DNA of 64,000 nucleotides from Eubacterium sp. AF16-48 (GTDB lineage: Bacteria; Bacillota; Clostridia; Lachnospirales; Lachnospiraceae). The stretch is from the NCBI RefSeq assembly GCF_003479405.1, contig NZ_QUHB01000006.1, forward strand, positions 123,386 to 187,385, written 5' to 3'. Position numbers and translations under genes: made by a program. Below the pieces are notes generated by a model. It made no database searches. It was not told the origin of the DNA and worked only from the letters and a program-made list of their open reading frames with translations. Shown piece after piece: positions 25,336 to 35,586 of the stretch. Position 1 is the stretch's first letter. Every line of letters begins with the position of its first letter.

Positions 25336-25880
25336 TTATTTAACAACTATACTGCTCCAGTTGTAATCTACTTCTTTATATAAAGGATCAACTACCTTAA
25401 GAATATTATTATATAAGTAATCATGTGCAGCGCTTGTATTCATCTTCTTTGACTGATACAGCTGATCACAAATCTTATATACTGAGTAAGTATATGCCTT
25501 ACTATATACATAGCTTCCATCACTAAGAACTGCGTATGCTCTTACCTTATATTCTGTTGTAAACTCTCTGGCAGTGTTTGTACTAAACAATGTAGTTCTT
25601 ACAAAATATGTTGCTGTTGTTGAATTTCCAAGAACTGTATTACTTGTTCCTGCCGGTGTAGAATCTAATGAAACTACATATTTGTTAGTTGAACCAACAT
25701 ACATATCTGCATCTGTTACTCCCAAAGAATTTCCATATATTGTATCTACCGCATAAACAAATCCCCACTTAGTAACATTCTTTCCATCTATTGTAGGTTC
25801 TACAGAACCAACAACTCTACTTCCTCCAAGGGTCGTACTTACCTGATATCCTTCAATATTAACATCATCACTGATTGTAA
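25336..25880 (-). other. C-terminal module shared with the GH66 enzyme
   Basis: This is the protein module encoded at the 3' end of the chitinase gene. It aligns with the last 170 residues of the GH66 enzyme (40128-40640). Matching points include DVNIEGYQVSTT / DVKIDGLQISTT, VGSTNKYV / VGSTNAYV, KVRAYAVLSDGSYVYS / CERAYAKLNDGTVIYS, and AAHDYLYNNILKVVDPLY / AAHDYLYDTIISAVNPAY. I know no named family for it. Confidence 0.8.
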
Positions 25881-28800
25881 TAGTCTTAGGATCAGCTGTA
25901 GTAGGTTCCTCTGTCGGTGCCTGTGTAGGTGCTTCTGTTGGTGCCTCAGTAGGTTTCTCTGTCGGCTTCTGTGTTGTTTCCTCATCACCTCTTAAGTTAG
26001 ATAAGAATGCCTGATTCTCTCTTACAAATGAATTGCCATTTTGTGATGAATCCCAGTTGATAGACCATGACATAATACCTCTGAGTCCCGGATGAGCTGC
26101 ATCAATCTCTGAGAATGCCGCCTGAAGGTTTGCATTAGATATCTGACCGCTTCCTGCTGCACCGGCTGATGACGGAACACCAATTACTACCTGATCAGGT
26201 CTAAGTGGTGCAAAGTATGTTGCTTCACTCTTTGCAACACCGGCTCCTGCTCCTACATAAAATCCGTCAAGTAACATGTTACACATTGCTACAACCCCTT
26301 CTTTTGTTCCCATATTATAAGAAACTCCATCCGGTGCTGTTATGGCAATTGAATTGTATAACTGAACATGTACAAAGCTTGTTTCCTCACGTAATGCATT
26401 AATCATTGGTAAGTATGAACCTGCCCTTGAATCACAATACTGATTAATTCCTGCATAGTACATATATCCCATCTGCATATAGAATGTTTCAGGTGCCCAT
26501 GAGAGAATGAAATCATCGCCATAGCTGTGTACAATAGTCTTAATTGCTGAAACCATGTTAGCTAATTTAGGTGAATTAATTTTTCTGATATCCTTATCAT
26601 TGCCCTGGGCAAACTGTACAGATGACTGTTCTAAGTCAATGTCAATTCCATCAAATCCGTATTCATCTACAAATCCCTTAATATCACTTACAAACTGATT
26701 TACAGCTGCCTGTGAATCTAAAGAGAAGTATCCCTCGTATCCTCCAATGGAAAGAACTATTTTCTTTCCTTTAGCCTGTAATGTTTTAATATCCTGCTTA
26801 AAGTCTTCCTTTGTATAACTGCTTGAAAGACCTGAAATGTTAAATCGCATTTTTCCATCTGTACTTCCTGCACTAACAGGTTCTGCAAAGGAAATATTAA
26901 TTACATCCCAGTTACTGTCAACATCTCTTAATTTAATAAACGGATTTCCTGCATTATCCCATGTATGGTAATATCCAATCATAAGTCTTGATGAAAGACC
27001 TGTTGTTGGTGTACCTGATGTAGGCTTTTCTGTTTGAGCCACTGTTGTGTCTGATTCAGATAATCCTGAAACCTTAATACTAAGTATGCTTCCTGCTGTT
27101 TCCGTACCGTTTAATGCTGCTGTAACCTTTATTGTATGACTTCCGTTTTTAGTAAATGTATAAGCTACCTGTGTAGCAGCTGTATATGATTGATAAAAAC
27201 TTCCATCTATATAAACGTTGTATGTCTGACCTGACTTAATCTGATCCTGTGTCTGTCCCCATGCAAAGGCTACCTCTGCACCATTTTGTGAAATTAAAGA
27301 TAGTCCAATAACTTCTGTAGGTTTCGCTGTAACCTCTCCCGGTGCTGTTGTTTCCACTGTAGGGGCTTTGGTTGTTTCTACAGTCGGTGCCTTTGTAGGT
27401 ACCTCTGTAGTTGGCATTTCATCTACTGCTGCATCCATAGCTTTAGCCCATGCATAATTATTTGTTGCATCCCAATTGATTGACCATGTCATTACACCTC
27501 TGAATGTAGGGTATTTTCTTGGCGGTGTAAAGCCTCCTGATGAAGTACCGTTTACCATGGAATTAAGTGCTGTCTTTATAGTGTCATTTGACACATAACC
27601 ACTACCTGCTGCCTTAGCCATTGATGGAACACCAAACGCTACCTGATCTGCCCTAAGTCCTGCTTCGATTACTAATGTTGACATTGAAGTAAGGAAATCA
27701 GCTGTTCCCGGATTTACAATTGATCCACCGTATCCGTTCATTCCACCTGTATTGTAGAACTGTGGATAGCAGATTGTTAAAATATCCTTAATCTTTAATG
27801 CCAATCTTAAATATGAAGTTGTAATATCATTAGCTGATAATCTGTCTGCCTGAATATAATATGTTTCAGGAGCCATTGTAATTATAAAATCATCTCCAAA
27901 ATGATCATGTACTGTTCTCAGTGCTTCTGCAATATAATCAACACCTGTAACAGCACTTCCCTCAAGGTCAATATCAACACCTTCAAATCCATATTCAGTA
28001 ATAATGTTGATTAATCCGTTAGCAAATCTCTGTGCTGCTGCCTCACTGTTGATTTCAATTCTGCCTTCAGCACCACCTACAGAAATAATAACATGCTGTC
28101 CCTTAGCCTTTGCGTCCTTAATATCCTGTATAAACTGTGCCTTTGTATATCCTCCAAGTTCCTTACACAAGTCACTGTCTAGTTCAAATGTAACCTCTCC
28201 CGGAGTTGATGTGTTTCCTGTAAAGGCAACACAAATCATATCATAATATGTAGGAACATCACTTATCTTAAGTGCCTTTGAGCCATTTAAGAAATTATGC
28301 CAGTATCCTGTAACCATATGCTGTGGTAACTTACCATTTACAGTATAATTATCCTCTGTTGTCTGTTCTTCTCCTGATCCCTTAGTTGTTTCAGGATTAC
28401 CTGCTACTAAGTCAGTTCTTTCCTTCCAAAGTGTACCTGCTAATATTGGTGACCAGCCTGAATTTGAAGTATGACCATATGTACATTCATATACTTTTCC
28501 TTCATACTGAACAAGAACTCCAAGTTCATATTTAACACTGTCAGGTGACCATACAGGATAATCTCCTGTGGCTGCCTTTGTTGTAGAATCCTCTTTTGTT
28601 GTAACATTATCCTTTGATGTTACAACTTCACCTTCTTTAGTTGTAACGTGTGTATCATCTTTTTTAGTTGTTTCAGTCTGGGCCGGGGTTCCATCTGAGT
28701 ATAACACGGTTTTGCCCATCTCTTCACCATTTTCTAATGCCTTTGATGTCATATAGATTTCTGAAATATCAGATGCCTTAGCTGTTCCTGATGTTTTCAA

Positions 28801-30555
28801 AGTAAATGTAAGAGAATCACCCGGTGCAAATTTCTTTGAACTCCATGCTGGTGGAGTAATAATTGTATATCCATTTCCGCTGGAAATTGTTCCACCTGAC
28901 TGCCAATCTCCTGTAAGAATCTCCCCGCTCTTTGTCTTAAAGTAAAACGTAGGATATGCCACTGACTCACCAAATGTTTCTGCCTGTGGCAATGCTGCCT
29001 TATCACCTGAAGGGTTAGGCAATGTTGCCTCACTTGATTCAGTAAGAGTGTTATTGTTTTTTACAGTAAATGTATATGCACTGCCTGATGTTGCAATATC
29101 CACTGAAATGTTATCCTTCTGTGGAATTACAATTTTCTGGTTTGGAAGGCTTGCTGAACCATATAAAGAATCCTTCATAGTCTTAGTTACTGCATTTGTG
29201 CTGTCTAATGAAGCCATCCATGAAATAAGACCACCCAGACCTTTTTTCTTTACATAATCACCTTTTGCAGCAACGGATCTTTCATTGTCACATGTAAAGA
29301 AATATCCTGTTTCTGCACTATAGTAATAAGCTGCCTGAGCCTTTTCGTCATAATATTCTTTTAATTTGTACTGACTGATAAGAGTATCAATATCGCCATA
29401 TGCATATGTACCACTTGTAGTTCCGTCAGCTGCCTTAACACTGTTAGGTGTAGCTGTTGCATAAAGTCCCGGGTTGTCAGGATCTAAGCCGTCATTTTTA
29501 ACTTCTGCCCAACCTCTTGTATACGGTGCAACACCAATTACTACCTTAGACATATCAACTTTATCGCCATATGTATCTTCTAAATATTTAACACATGTAT
29601 CTACTGAGAACTGCGCATCTTTTTGCTTGTCATGATCATATGAATCGTTAGTATATAAAGCTGTCTGGTGAGCTGTATATCCGTTCCACGCACCATTTAA
29701 GTCATATGTCATCATGTTGGCAAAATCTACTGTCTGTAAAACTTTGTCATATTCGATTTTTGCCATCATAGCCGGTGATGCTGACATGGCACATGATAAT
29801 TCATAATACTTACCATCTTTTACACTATACTCATCTAAAGTATTTCTAAGTTCCTGCATAAGAAGTGTAAAGTTCTTTGTATCTGCCTCTGAGCCTTTAC
29901 ATCCTTTATCAACAGTTACTCCGTTTCCTGTAGGATCCGGGTCTCTGTCTGCTGTAGGATACTCCCAGTCAATATCTACGAAATCATATCCGTAATAATG
30001 AACAAATTTTGCAATATTCTGCGCAAACTTTTTTCTTGTTTCTGCAGTTGATGCAAGTTTAGGAAATGCTCCTGATCTTGTCCACCCACCTACGGAAATA
30101 CCGATTTTCATATTAGGGTACTGCTGTCTTAAAAGAAGCATTGCTCCTAATACACCGGCATATAAAGATTCTGAGCCAACGCTGTATCCAACATTAGGAT
30201 TATCAAAATCTGCCCAGTAATCACAAACATTTAAATTACCTTTTTCATCCACGTCCATAAATGCGAAGTTTAAATGTGTAATTAAACTTCCGTCAATTTT
30301 ACTTGGATAGAAATTCTTCTGTCCTGCATAAACTGACCATTCACCGTAATACATTACGTTACGGTAAGTTGCCGATGAAGCCTTGTTTTCAGCTTTCAAT
30401 TCAGCAAGAGTCTTTGTGGCAGCCTTTACATCTGTCACACTGCTTTCTGAAACTGCTACATAACCACACATAAGGTTAAACACCATTACTATGGTTAAGA
30501 CAACACTCCAGACACGTCTTGTGATTGATTTCTTTCTAAAATCACTCAATTTCAT
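25336..30555 (-). CDS. Secreted multi-domain chitinase with three GH18 domains
   Basis: The start chosen is ATG 30555 (1739 residues), directly after AAGGAGGGAACA; the frame extends to a TTG at 30579 that includes the ribosome binding site. There is a signal peptide (about 1-45). The order is: GH18 domain A (about 55-465, DFVDIDWE at about 197); a beta-sandwich region; a Thr-rich linker; a CBM5/12-like chitin-binding module (about 667-712, with Trp-rich YPVWSP and SGWSP); GH18 domain B (DVDIDLE-type at about 862); a linker; an Ig/FnIII-like domain; GH18 domain C (about 1180-1515, GIDIDLE at about 1305); a PTEAPTEAPT linker; and a C-terminal module (about 1560-1739). All three GH18 domains keep the DxDxE catalytic pattern. 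It would degrade chitin or related GlcNAc polymers outside the cell. No LPXTG or dockerin is seen. The C-terminal module recurs in the GH66 enzyme. Confidence 0.93.
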   Translation of the reverse strand: MKLSDFRKKSITRRVWSVVLTIVMVFNLMCGYVAVSESSVTDVKAATKTLAELKAENKASSATYRNVMYYGEWSVYAGQKNFYPSKIDGSLITHLNFAFMDVDEKGNLNVCDYWADFDNPNVGYSVGSESLYAGVLGAMLLLRQQYPNMKIGISVGGWTRSGAFPKLASTAETRKKFAQNIAKFVHYYGYDFVDIDWEYPTADRDPDPTGNGVTVDKGCKGSEADTKNFTLLMQELRNTLDEYSVKDGKYYELSCAMSASPAMMAKIEYDKVLQTVDFANMMTYDLNGAWNGYTAHQTALYTNDSYDHDKQKDAQFSVDTCVKYLEDTYGDKVDMSKVVIGVAPYTRGWAEVKNDGLDPDNPGLYATATPNSVKAADGTTSGTYAYGDIDTLISQYKLKEYYDEKAQAAYYYSAETGYFFTCDNERSVAAKGDYVKKKGLGGLISWMASLDSTNAVTKTMKDSLYGSASLPNQKIVIPQKDNISVDIATSGSAYTFTVKNNNTLTESSEATLPNPSGDKAALPQAETFGESVAYPTFYFKTKSGEILTGDWQSGGTISSGNGYTIITPPAWSSKKFAPGDSLTFTLKTSGTAKASDISEIYMTSKALENGEEMGKTVLYSDGTPAQTETTKKDDTHVTTKEGEVVTSKDNVTTKEDSTTKAATGDYPVWSPDSVKYELGVLVQYEGKVYECTYGHTSNSGWSPILAGTLWKERTDLVAGNPETTKGSGEEQTTEDNYTVNGKLPQHMVTGYWHNFLNGSKALKISDVPTYYDMICVAFTGNTSTPGEVTFELDSDLCKELGGYTKAQFIQDIKDAKAKGQHVIISVGGAEGRIEINSEAAAQRFANGLINIITEYGFEGVDIDLEGSAVTGVDYIAEALRTVHDHFGDDFIITMAPETYYIQADRLSANDITTSYLRLALKIKDILTICYPQFYNTGGMNGYGGSIVNPGTADFLTSMSTLVIEAGLRADQVAFGVPSMAKAAGSGYVSNDTIKTALNSMVNGTSSGGFTPPRKYPTFRGVMTWSINWDATNNYAWAKAMDAAVDEMPTTEVPTKAPTVETTKAPTVETTAPGEVTAKPTEVIGLSLISQNGAEVAFAWGQTQDQIKSGQTYNVYIDGSFYQSYTAATQVAYTFTKNGSHTIKVTAALNGTETAGSILSIKVSGLSESDTTVAQTEKPTSGTPTTGLSSRLMIGYYHTWDNAGNPFIKLRDVDSNWDVINISFAEPVSAGSTDGKMRFNISGLSSSYTKEDFKQDIKTLQAKGKKIVLSIGGYEGYFSLDSQAAVNQFVSDIKGFVDEYGFDGIDIDLEQSSVQFAQGNDKDIRKINSPKLANMVSAIKTIVHSYGDDFILSWAPETFYMQMGYMYYAGINQYCDSRAGSYLPMINALREETSFVHVQLYNSIAITAPDGVSYNMGTKEGVVAMCNMLLDGFYVGAGAGVAKSEATYFAPLRPDQVVIGVPSSAGAAGSGQISNANLQAAFSEIDAAHPGLRGIMSWSINWDSSQNGNSFVRENQAFLSNLRGDEETTQKPTEKPTEAPTEAPTQAPTEEPTTADPKTITISDDVNIEGYQVSTTLGGSRVVGSVEPTIDGKNVTKWGFVYAVDTIYGNSLGVTDADMYVGSTNKYVVSLDSTPAGTSNTVLGNSTTATYFVRTTLFSTNTAREFTTEYKVRAYAVLSDGSYVYSKAYTYSVYKICDQLYQSKKMNTSAAHDYLYNNILKVVDPLYKEVDYNWSSIVVK

Positions 30556-30701
30556 TGTTCCCTCCTTAATATTTAACAAAAATAATTACGAAATCTATTA
30601 TATGTTAGCACTTTTAACTAAATCTTTAAAGCCATTTTACCAAATTTATCCTCAGAACTGGTAAATTGCACAAATAAATACAAGAAAAAACAACTATAAA
30701 C

Positions 30702-30744
30702 AAAAAAAGTTCCAACCTAACGTAAAATCAGATTGAAACCTTTT
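30702..30744 (-). terminator. Terminator of uppP
   Basis: A minus-strand hairpin of about 13 pairs including three G-U pairs (30732-30744 with 30709-30721 approximately), followed by seven T. Confidence 0.75.
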
Positions 30745-30758
30745 CATATTAATTAATT

Positions 30759-31607
30759 TTATCTAAAAAGAAAATATACTAAAACTACTGCTCCTAAAAT
30801 AATTCTATACCATCCAAATATCTGGAAATCATGCTTCTTAATATATCCCATAAGGAACTTTATAACAAGTAATGAAACAAAAAACGCCACTGCCATTCCC
30901 ACAAGCAAAATGCTTAACTCAGATACTGTAAATAACAAACCGAATTTTAAAAGTTTTATAAAACTAAGTCCAAACATAACCGGCACTGCAAGGAAAAATG
31001 TGAATTCTGCTGCTGCCACTCTTGATACCCCAATAAGCAATGAACCGATTATTGTTGAACCTGAACGGGACGTTCCCGGGATTATGGATAACACCTGAAA
31101 TAAACCAATTATAAATGCAGTTTTGTATGTTATGTCTGAAAGAGTGTTGATTTTTGGTGTTCTTGTTTTATTCCAACGCTCGACTATTATAAAAGCAATA
31201 CCATAGAATATAAGTGTAATGGCTATAACTGTAGGTGTATGTAAATGTGCCTCAATAAAATCATCAAAAGCTATTGTAACAACCGCTCCCGGTATACAGG
31301 CTACTACAACCTTAAACCATAAAGACCATATATCCTTTTTAAGGATTGAGCCTTTTTTGTTAATTCCATCTTCTGTATCCTTTCTTTTAAAAGGCCACAT
31401 TTTATTCCAGAACATAACCACAACTGCCAGAATTGCTCCTAACTGAATTACCACGAAAAACATTTCCTTAAAGTCACTGCTTACATTCATTTTAATAAAT
31501 TCATCTACCAGTAACATATGTCCGGTGCTGCTTATTGGCAACCACTCAGTTATTCCCTCAACTATTCCTAAAAATATAACCTTTAATATTTCAATTATAA
31601 AATCCAT
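30759..31607 (-). CDS. uppP: Undecaprenyl-diphosphatase
   Basis: This 282-residue integral membrane protein of the BacA/UppP family recycles undecaprenyl pyrophosphate to the monophosphate carrier for cell-wall synthesis. It shows GIVEGITEWLPISSTGHM (the Glu-rich catalytic loop) and PGTSRSGSTI (the second conserved loop), with about eight helices. The ATG at 31607 is preferred to the GTG before it. It is 20 bp after the RND exporter gene on the same strand and is probably co-transcribed. The family can give bacitracin tolerance when overproduced; here it looks like the housekeeping gene. Confidence 0.95.
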   Translation of the reverse strand: MDFIIEILKVIFLGIVEGITEWLPISSTGHMLLVDEFIKMNVSSDFKEMFFVVIQLGAILAVVVMFWNKMWPFKRKDTEDGINKKGSILKKDIWSLWFKVVVACIPGAVVTIAFDDFIEAHLHTPTVIAITLIFYGIAFIIVERWNKTRTPKINTLSDITYKTAFIIGLFQVLSIIPGTSRSGSTIIGSLLIGVSRVAAAEFTFFLAVPVMFGLSFIKLLKFGLLFTVSELSILLVGMAVAFFVSLLVIKFLMGYIKKHDFQIFGWYRIILGAVVLVYFLFR

Positions 31608-31630
31608 CACTACATCCTTTCATATATAAT

Positions 31631-34600
31631 TTACATTGCCGTTTCATCCGGAATATCATCCAAATTGTCATCTCCAACATCTATGACCTTTGGTTTCTTT
31701 CTATAGAAAATGTCATATAGAACCGGAACAATAAACAATGTCATTAATGTTGCATACAGTAAACCTGCACTAACCACTATAGCCATACTCTTTTGCATTG
31801 CATCACCGGCATTTTGTGAGAATACCATAACACTCATGGATAAAATAGTGGTAAGGGCTGTCATAAGTATTGGTCTCATTCTTGTTTTTCCCGTTCTGAT
31901 TAATGCCTCCCGTTTTTCCATTCCTTTTATCCTCAGTTGGTTGGCATAATCCACAAACACTATTCCGTTATTTACAACTGTTCCCATAAGTATCATAAAT
32001 CCCATAAGCGCCATGGCTGATATAGACTGACCAAATATCATAAGTCCAATCATACCTCCGGTAAATGCCAATGGAACCGTAAATATAATGATAAACGGAG
32101 ATAAAATGCTTTGGAACTGTGCTACCATAATAAGATATACAAACACGAAACCTAAAGCAAGGGCTAACAGCATCTGTTTTATCATTTCCATTACCTGAGC
32201 TGATTCACCCTGAATTTCTATGTTATATCCATCCGGTGTATCATACTTTGCCAAAGACTTTTCTAACTGTCTTGACAAAAGTGTAGCATTGTAATCTTCT
32301 TTAACTTCAGCTGTTACAGACATATATCTTGACTGATTTTCCCTTCTTATGCTGTCGACACTTTCTCCCTTAATCATTTTTGCAAACTTAGATAGCTTAT
32401 AGGTTTTATTTACATCTTCTCCTGATGCATTTTTAGTTGTAGATGTAATTTCCGTATTCATGAGATTTTCAACATCCGGCTTATCAAGGTCATTTATTAC
32501 ATTAACATCCATATCCTTGTTATCCACAGTAATTGTTACGGCTGTTTTGTCTGTTTTTATCTTTGCCGCTAACTGCTGGTAAATCTGTGCTGTTGTAAGC
32601 CCATATTCTGCCGCTTTATCTTTATTTATTTCTAAATGTATCTGTTTATTTTTCTCACTGATGCCATCTTTTACATTTTCTGTTCCCTTAATGTCTTCCA
32701 TCATTTTTTTAACGTCTTTGCTGATAGACACAAGTTTATTCTGGTCATCACCATATATATTTACCTGAAGTCCGTTACCGGAAAGACTTGATGTGTCTCC
32801 TAGGGCTGAAGATGACACCTTAAGTTCTTTGCATTTTATATCTTTAGCGTTGTCCTCAATTTCTTTTATAATTTTCTTAAACTGACCTGTAGTTTTTATG
32901 TCTTCATCAGTTATTACACTAAATATAAAGGAGGTATAATTTCCACCGGCTCCTTCTAAAACAGATGATGTGGCGCCGGCATTTCCATCCATGGCACCTA
33001 CCTTGTCAATTCCCTTAACCTTAAGTATGGCATCCATTACCTTATCAGCTGTGGCATATGCCTCTTTCTTTTCTGTGTCATCATCTACTGTAAGACTTAC
33101 TGAAATCTGATTGCTTACCATGTCATCCATCATTACAAGCCCCATTCTAAATGCCTGCACAACGCATATTACCAGCAGTAAAACAGAGATTATAAGAGGG
33201 ATTGCCTTATGCTTCAAACATTTCTCTAATACCTTTCCGTAGTAATTATTTACTTTGTCATATAACTTATGCTGTTTTGTTTTTGTGTTTTTTAAAACTG
33301 TTGCACTAATAGTAGGAACTACAGTCATTGCCACAATAAGGGATGCTATAAGGGCATATGAAATGGTAAATGCAAAAGGCATCAGTAAATCACTAATCAT
33401 TCCCGTAACATATACCATAGGAAGGAATACACTTATGGTAGTTAAGGTTGAAGCCACAATAGGTGCTGCCACCTGTTTAGTACCCTGTACCGCAGCTCTT
33501 GGTGCGGATATGCCATGTCCTCTTAACCTGTAAATATTTTCCATTACAACAATGGAGTTGTCTACTAACATTCCTATTCCAAGACATAAGCCTCCAAGAG
33601 ACATTACATTTAATGTGATGTTGGTAAAATACATTATAACTACGGCAAACAACACACTAAATGGTATACTAAAGGCTACTATTAATGTAGGCTTAATATC
33701 CTTTAAAAACAGTGCCAGCACAATAATTGCAAGAATTGCACCAATAAGCATACTGCTTAAAACGGAACTGATAATCATATCTATATAATTGTTCTGATCC
33801 ATAATGGTTGTTACTGACAAACCATCATATTTCTTTTCCAGTTCCTTTGATGCTGATTTTATGTTATCAGACACATCACTGGTGTTGGCTGTACTTGATT
33901 TATATATGGCAAGTAATATTGCATCCCCACCATTAATTTTTGAATAGCTTTCTCCCGCATTATCAACCACTGTTACATCAGCTACATCTGATAATTTAAT
34001 CTTTCCAATGCCGGATATTTTTGTGAGAACCATATCTTTAATTTCCTTTTTACCGGTATAATTATCTCCCACATCAATCAACCACTGGTTGTCATTTTTA
34101 TCGTCTATGTATCCCGCAGGCATTGAAAAGTTTTGAGCATAAATAAGATTAGATAATGTATCAATACTTAACAATGCGTCCACATTTGCATTCTCCTTAG
34201 CAGCTTTTCTTGAATTTTCCAGTTTTTTCTTTGCATCTTTTAAATCTTTTTTAGCACTTTCTAACTGAGTCTGACCTGCTGCTATCTGTGCCTGACCTGC
34301 ACCAAATCCTGCGGCAGCGTTATATCCCCCTTCAATTGTTTTTGACTGATTTTCGTCTATTCCCTTCATCTGTCCTGAAATAGTGTCATTCATCATTGAT
34401 GCTGCCTTAATTTCTATTTCAAGATTTGCCAGTTCAGTTTTTATCTGAGGCATTCTCACTTCTACAATGTCATAAACCTTTTTCAGATTTTTGTAGGTTA
34501 ATTCCTTTGTTTCTTTGCCGTAACCTATTTTTTCCAGCCACTTTACAAAAGTTTCAAATTCCTTTTTGTTATTCACCGCATCCTTAATATTTTTAGGAAC

Positions 34601-35542
34601 AGTTACCCCTGCCTGTTTTGCCAGTTCACCATACTGAGAGCTAAAAGTTGTAAACGTCTTGTCAATTTTATTGTACATATCTTCAACCTTTGCATCCTCA
34701 TATGCCTTCTGCTCCGCTTCAAGGGCACTTTTACCTGCCTTTAAGCTGTTAAGGGATGCCTCGTAAGCATTTTTTACAGCCTGTGCCTGGGATAATTTAA
34801 CCTGGGCATCAGCTAACTGCTTATTAGTGCTTTTTTGAGTGTCATCTAAATTAGACTTTTGGGAATATAATTCCTTTTCCCCATCTGATAATTTCTTTTG
34901 TGCATCATCTATCTGCTTTTGTGCATCTACCAATTTACTGTTTGTTTTAGCCAGGATTTTATCATTAATTTTGTCAATTTTTTTACTGTTTAGCTTTACT
35001 TCTATGGAATCTGTGGTAAATCCCATAGAGGTAATACTTGCCACACCATTTTGTCTTTCAAAGTAAGGTTGCAGAGTATTTTTAGTAAAATCCGTAAGTT
35101 CTTTTATGTCCTTACCCTTATAATCCACACCTACGTACATGGTTGCCACCATATCCATGCTTACTTCCATTATATTGGGAGTTCCACATTCATCAGGAAG
35201 GCTTACCGTATCTAAAACCTTTGATATTCTTACCAAAGCCGAATCCATATTGGTATCATCTGCAAACTGTAGCATTATCATACTGTAGTTATCAGCAGAA
35301 ACACTTTTTACGTCTTCCACCCCATTTACTGTTCCAAGAGAACTTTCCAGTGGCTTTGTAACGTCATTTTCAACTTTTTTAGGAGTAGCTCCCGGCTGGG
35401 TTGTTATTACCATAATATATGGCAGTTCCATATCCGGCATTAAATCCATATTCATTCTGTTTAAGCTTACTCCCCCGATAAGGAGAATAATTATTACTGC
35501 CACTACTACGAAATATGGCTTTTTTACAAAAAATTTAGTCAT
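31631..35542 (-). CDS. RND-family efflux transporter with coiled-coil insertion
   Basis: This 1303-residue protein is of the HAE/AcrB type, about 250 residues longer than AcrB. The membrane core is intact: an N-terminal helix followed by NRMNMDLMPDMELP, a central helix bundle with GIGMLVDNSIVVMENIYRL (about 690, where the acidic proton-relay residues sit), and a matching C-terminal bundle with GTVVNNGIVFVDYANQLR. The extra length is a hydrophilic coiled-coil stretch at about residues 185-460 (DAQKQIDDAQKKLSDGEKEL and similar), placed in the first extracytoplasmic domain. No membrane-fusion (adaptor) gene is adjacent, and a monoderm cell would have no outer-membrane channel. It starts 44 bp after asnS, with AAAGGG. 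The substrate is unknown. Confidence 0.92.
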   Translation of the reverse strand: MTKFFVKKPYFVVVAVIIILLIGGVSLNRMNMDLMPDMELPYIMVITTQPGATPKKVENDVTKPLESSLGTVNGVEDVKSVSADNYSMIMLQFADDTNMDSALVRISKVLDTVSLPDECGTPNIMEVSMDMVATMYVGVDYKGKDIKELTDFTKNTLQPYFERQNGVASITSMGFTTDSIEVKLNSKKIDKINDKILAKTNSKLVDAQKQIDDAQKKLSDGEKELYSQKSNLDDTQKSTNKQLADAQVKLSQAQAVKNAYEASLNSLKAGKSALEAEQKAYEDAKVEDMYNKIDKTFTTFSSQYGELAKQAGVTVPKNIKDAVNNKKEFETFVKWLEKIGYGKETKELTYKNLKKVYDIVEVRMPQIKTELANLEIEIKAASMMNDTISGQMKGIDENQSKTIEGGYNAAAGFGAGQAQIAAGQTQLESAKKDLKDAKKKLENSRKAAKENANVDALLSIDTLSNLIYAQNFSMPAGYIDDKNDNQWLIDVGDNYTGKKEIKDMVLTKISGIGKIKLSDVADVTVVDNAGESYSKINGGDAILLAIYKSSTANTSDVSDNIKSASKELEKKYDGLSVTTIMDQNNYIDMIISSVLSSMLIGAILAIIVLALFLKDIKPTLIVAFSIPFSVLFAVVIMYFTNITLNVMSLGGLCLGIGMLVDNSIVVMENIYRLRGHGISAPRAAVQGTKQVAAPIVASTLTTISVFLPMVYVTGMISDLLMPFAFTISYALIASLIVAMTVVPTISATVLKNTKTKQHKLYDKVNNYYGKVLEKCLKHKAIPLIISVLLLVICVVQAFRMGLVMMDDMVSNQISVSLTVDDDTEKKEAYATADKVMDAILKVKGIDKVGAMDGNAGATSSVLEGAGGNYTSFIFSVITDEDIKTTGQFKKIIKEIEDNAKDIKCKELKVSSSALGDTSSLSGNGLQVNIYGDDQNKLVSISKDVKKMMEDIKGTENVKDGISEKNKQIHLEINKDKAAEYGLTTAQIYQQLAAKIKTDKTAVTITVDNKDMDVNVINDLDKPDVENLMNTEITSTTKNASGEDVNKTYKLSKFAKMIKGESVDSIRRENQSRYMSVTAEVKEDYNATLLSRQLEKSLAKYDTPDGYNIEIQGESAQVMEMIKQMLLALALGFVFVYLIMVAQFQSILSPFIIIFTVPLAFTGGMIGLMIFGQSISAMALMGFMILMGTVVNNGIVFVDYANQLRIKGMEKREALIRTGKTRMRPILMTALTTILSMSVMVFSQNAGDAMQKSMAIVVSAGLLYATLMTLFIVPVLYDIFYRKKPKVIDVGDDNLDDIPDETAM

Positions 35543-35586
35543 TAAATTACCCTTTCGTTCTATTTATCTTATGCCAAAAATTTTCT

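Noticed and set aside
28797..29033. His/Gln-rich minus-strand frame inside the chitinase gene
   Set aside because: Out of frame with the chitinase, low complexity and without a start site.
33255..33788. Plus-strand frames inside the RND transporter
   Set aside because: Shadows of the minus-strand coding sequence; no ribosome binding sites.
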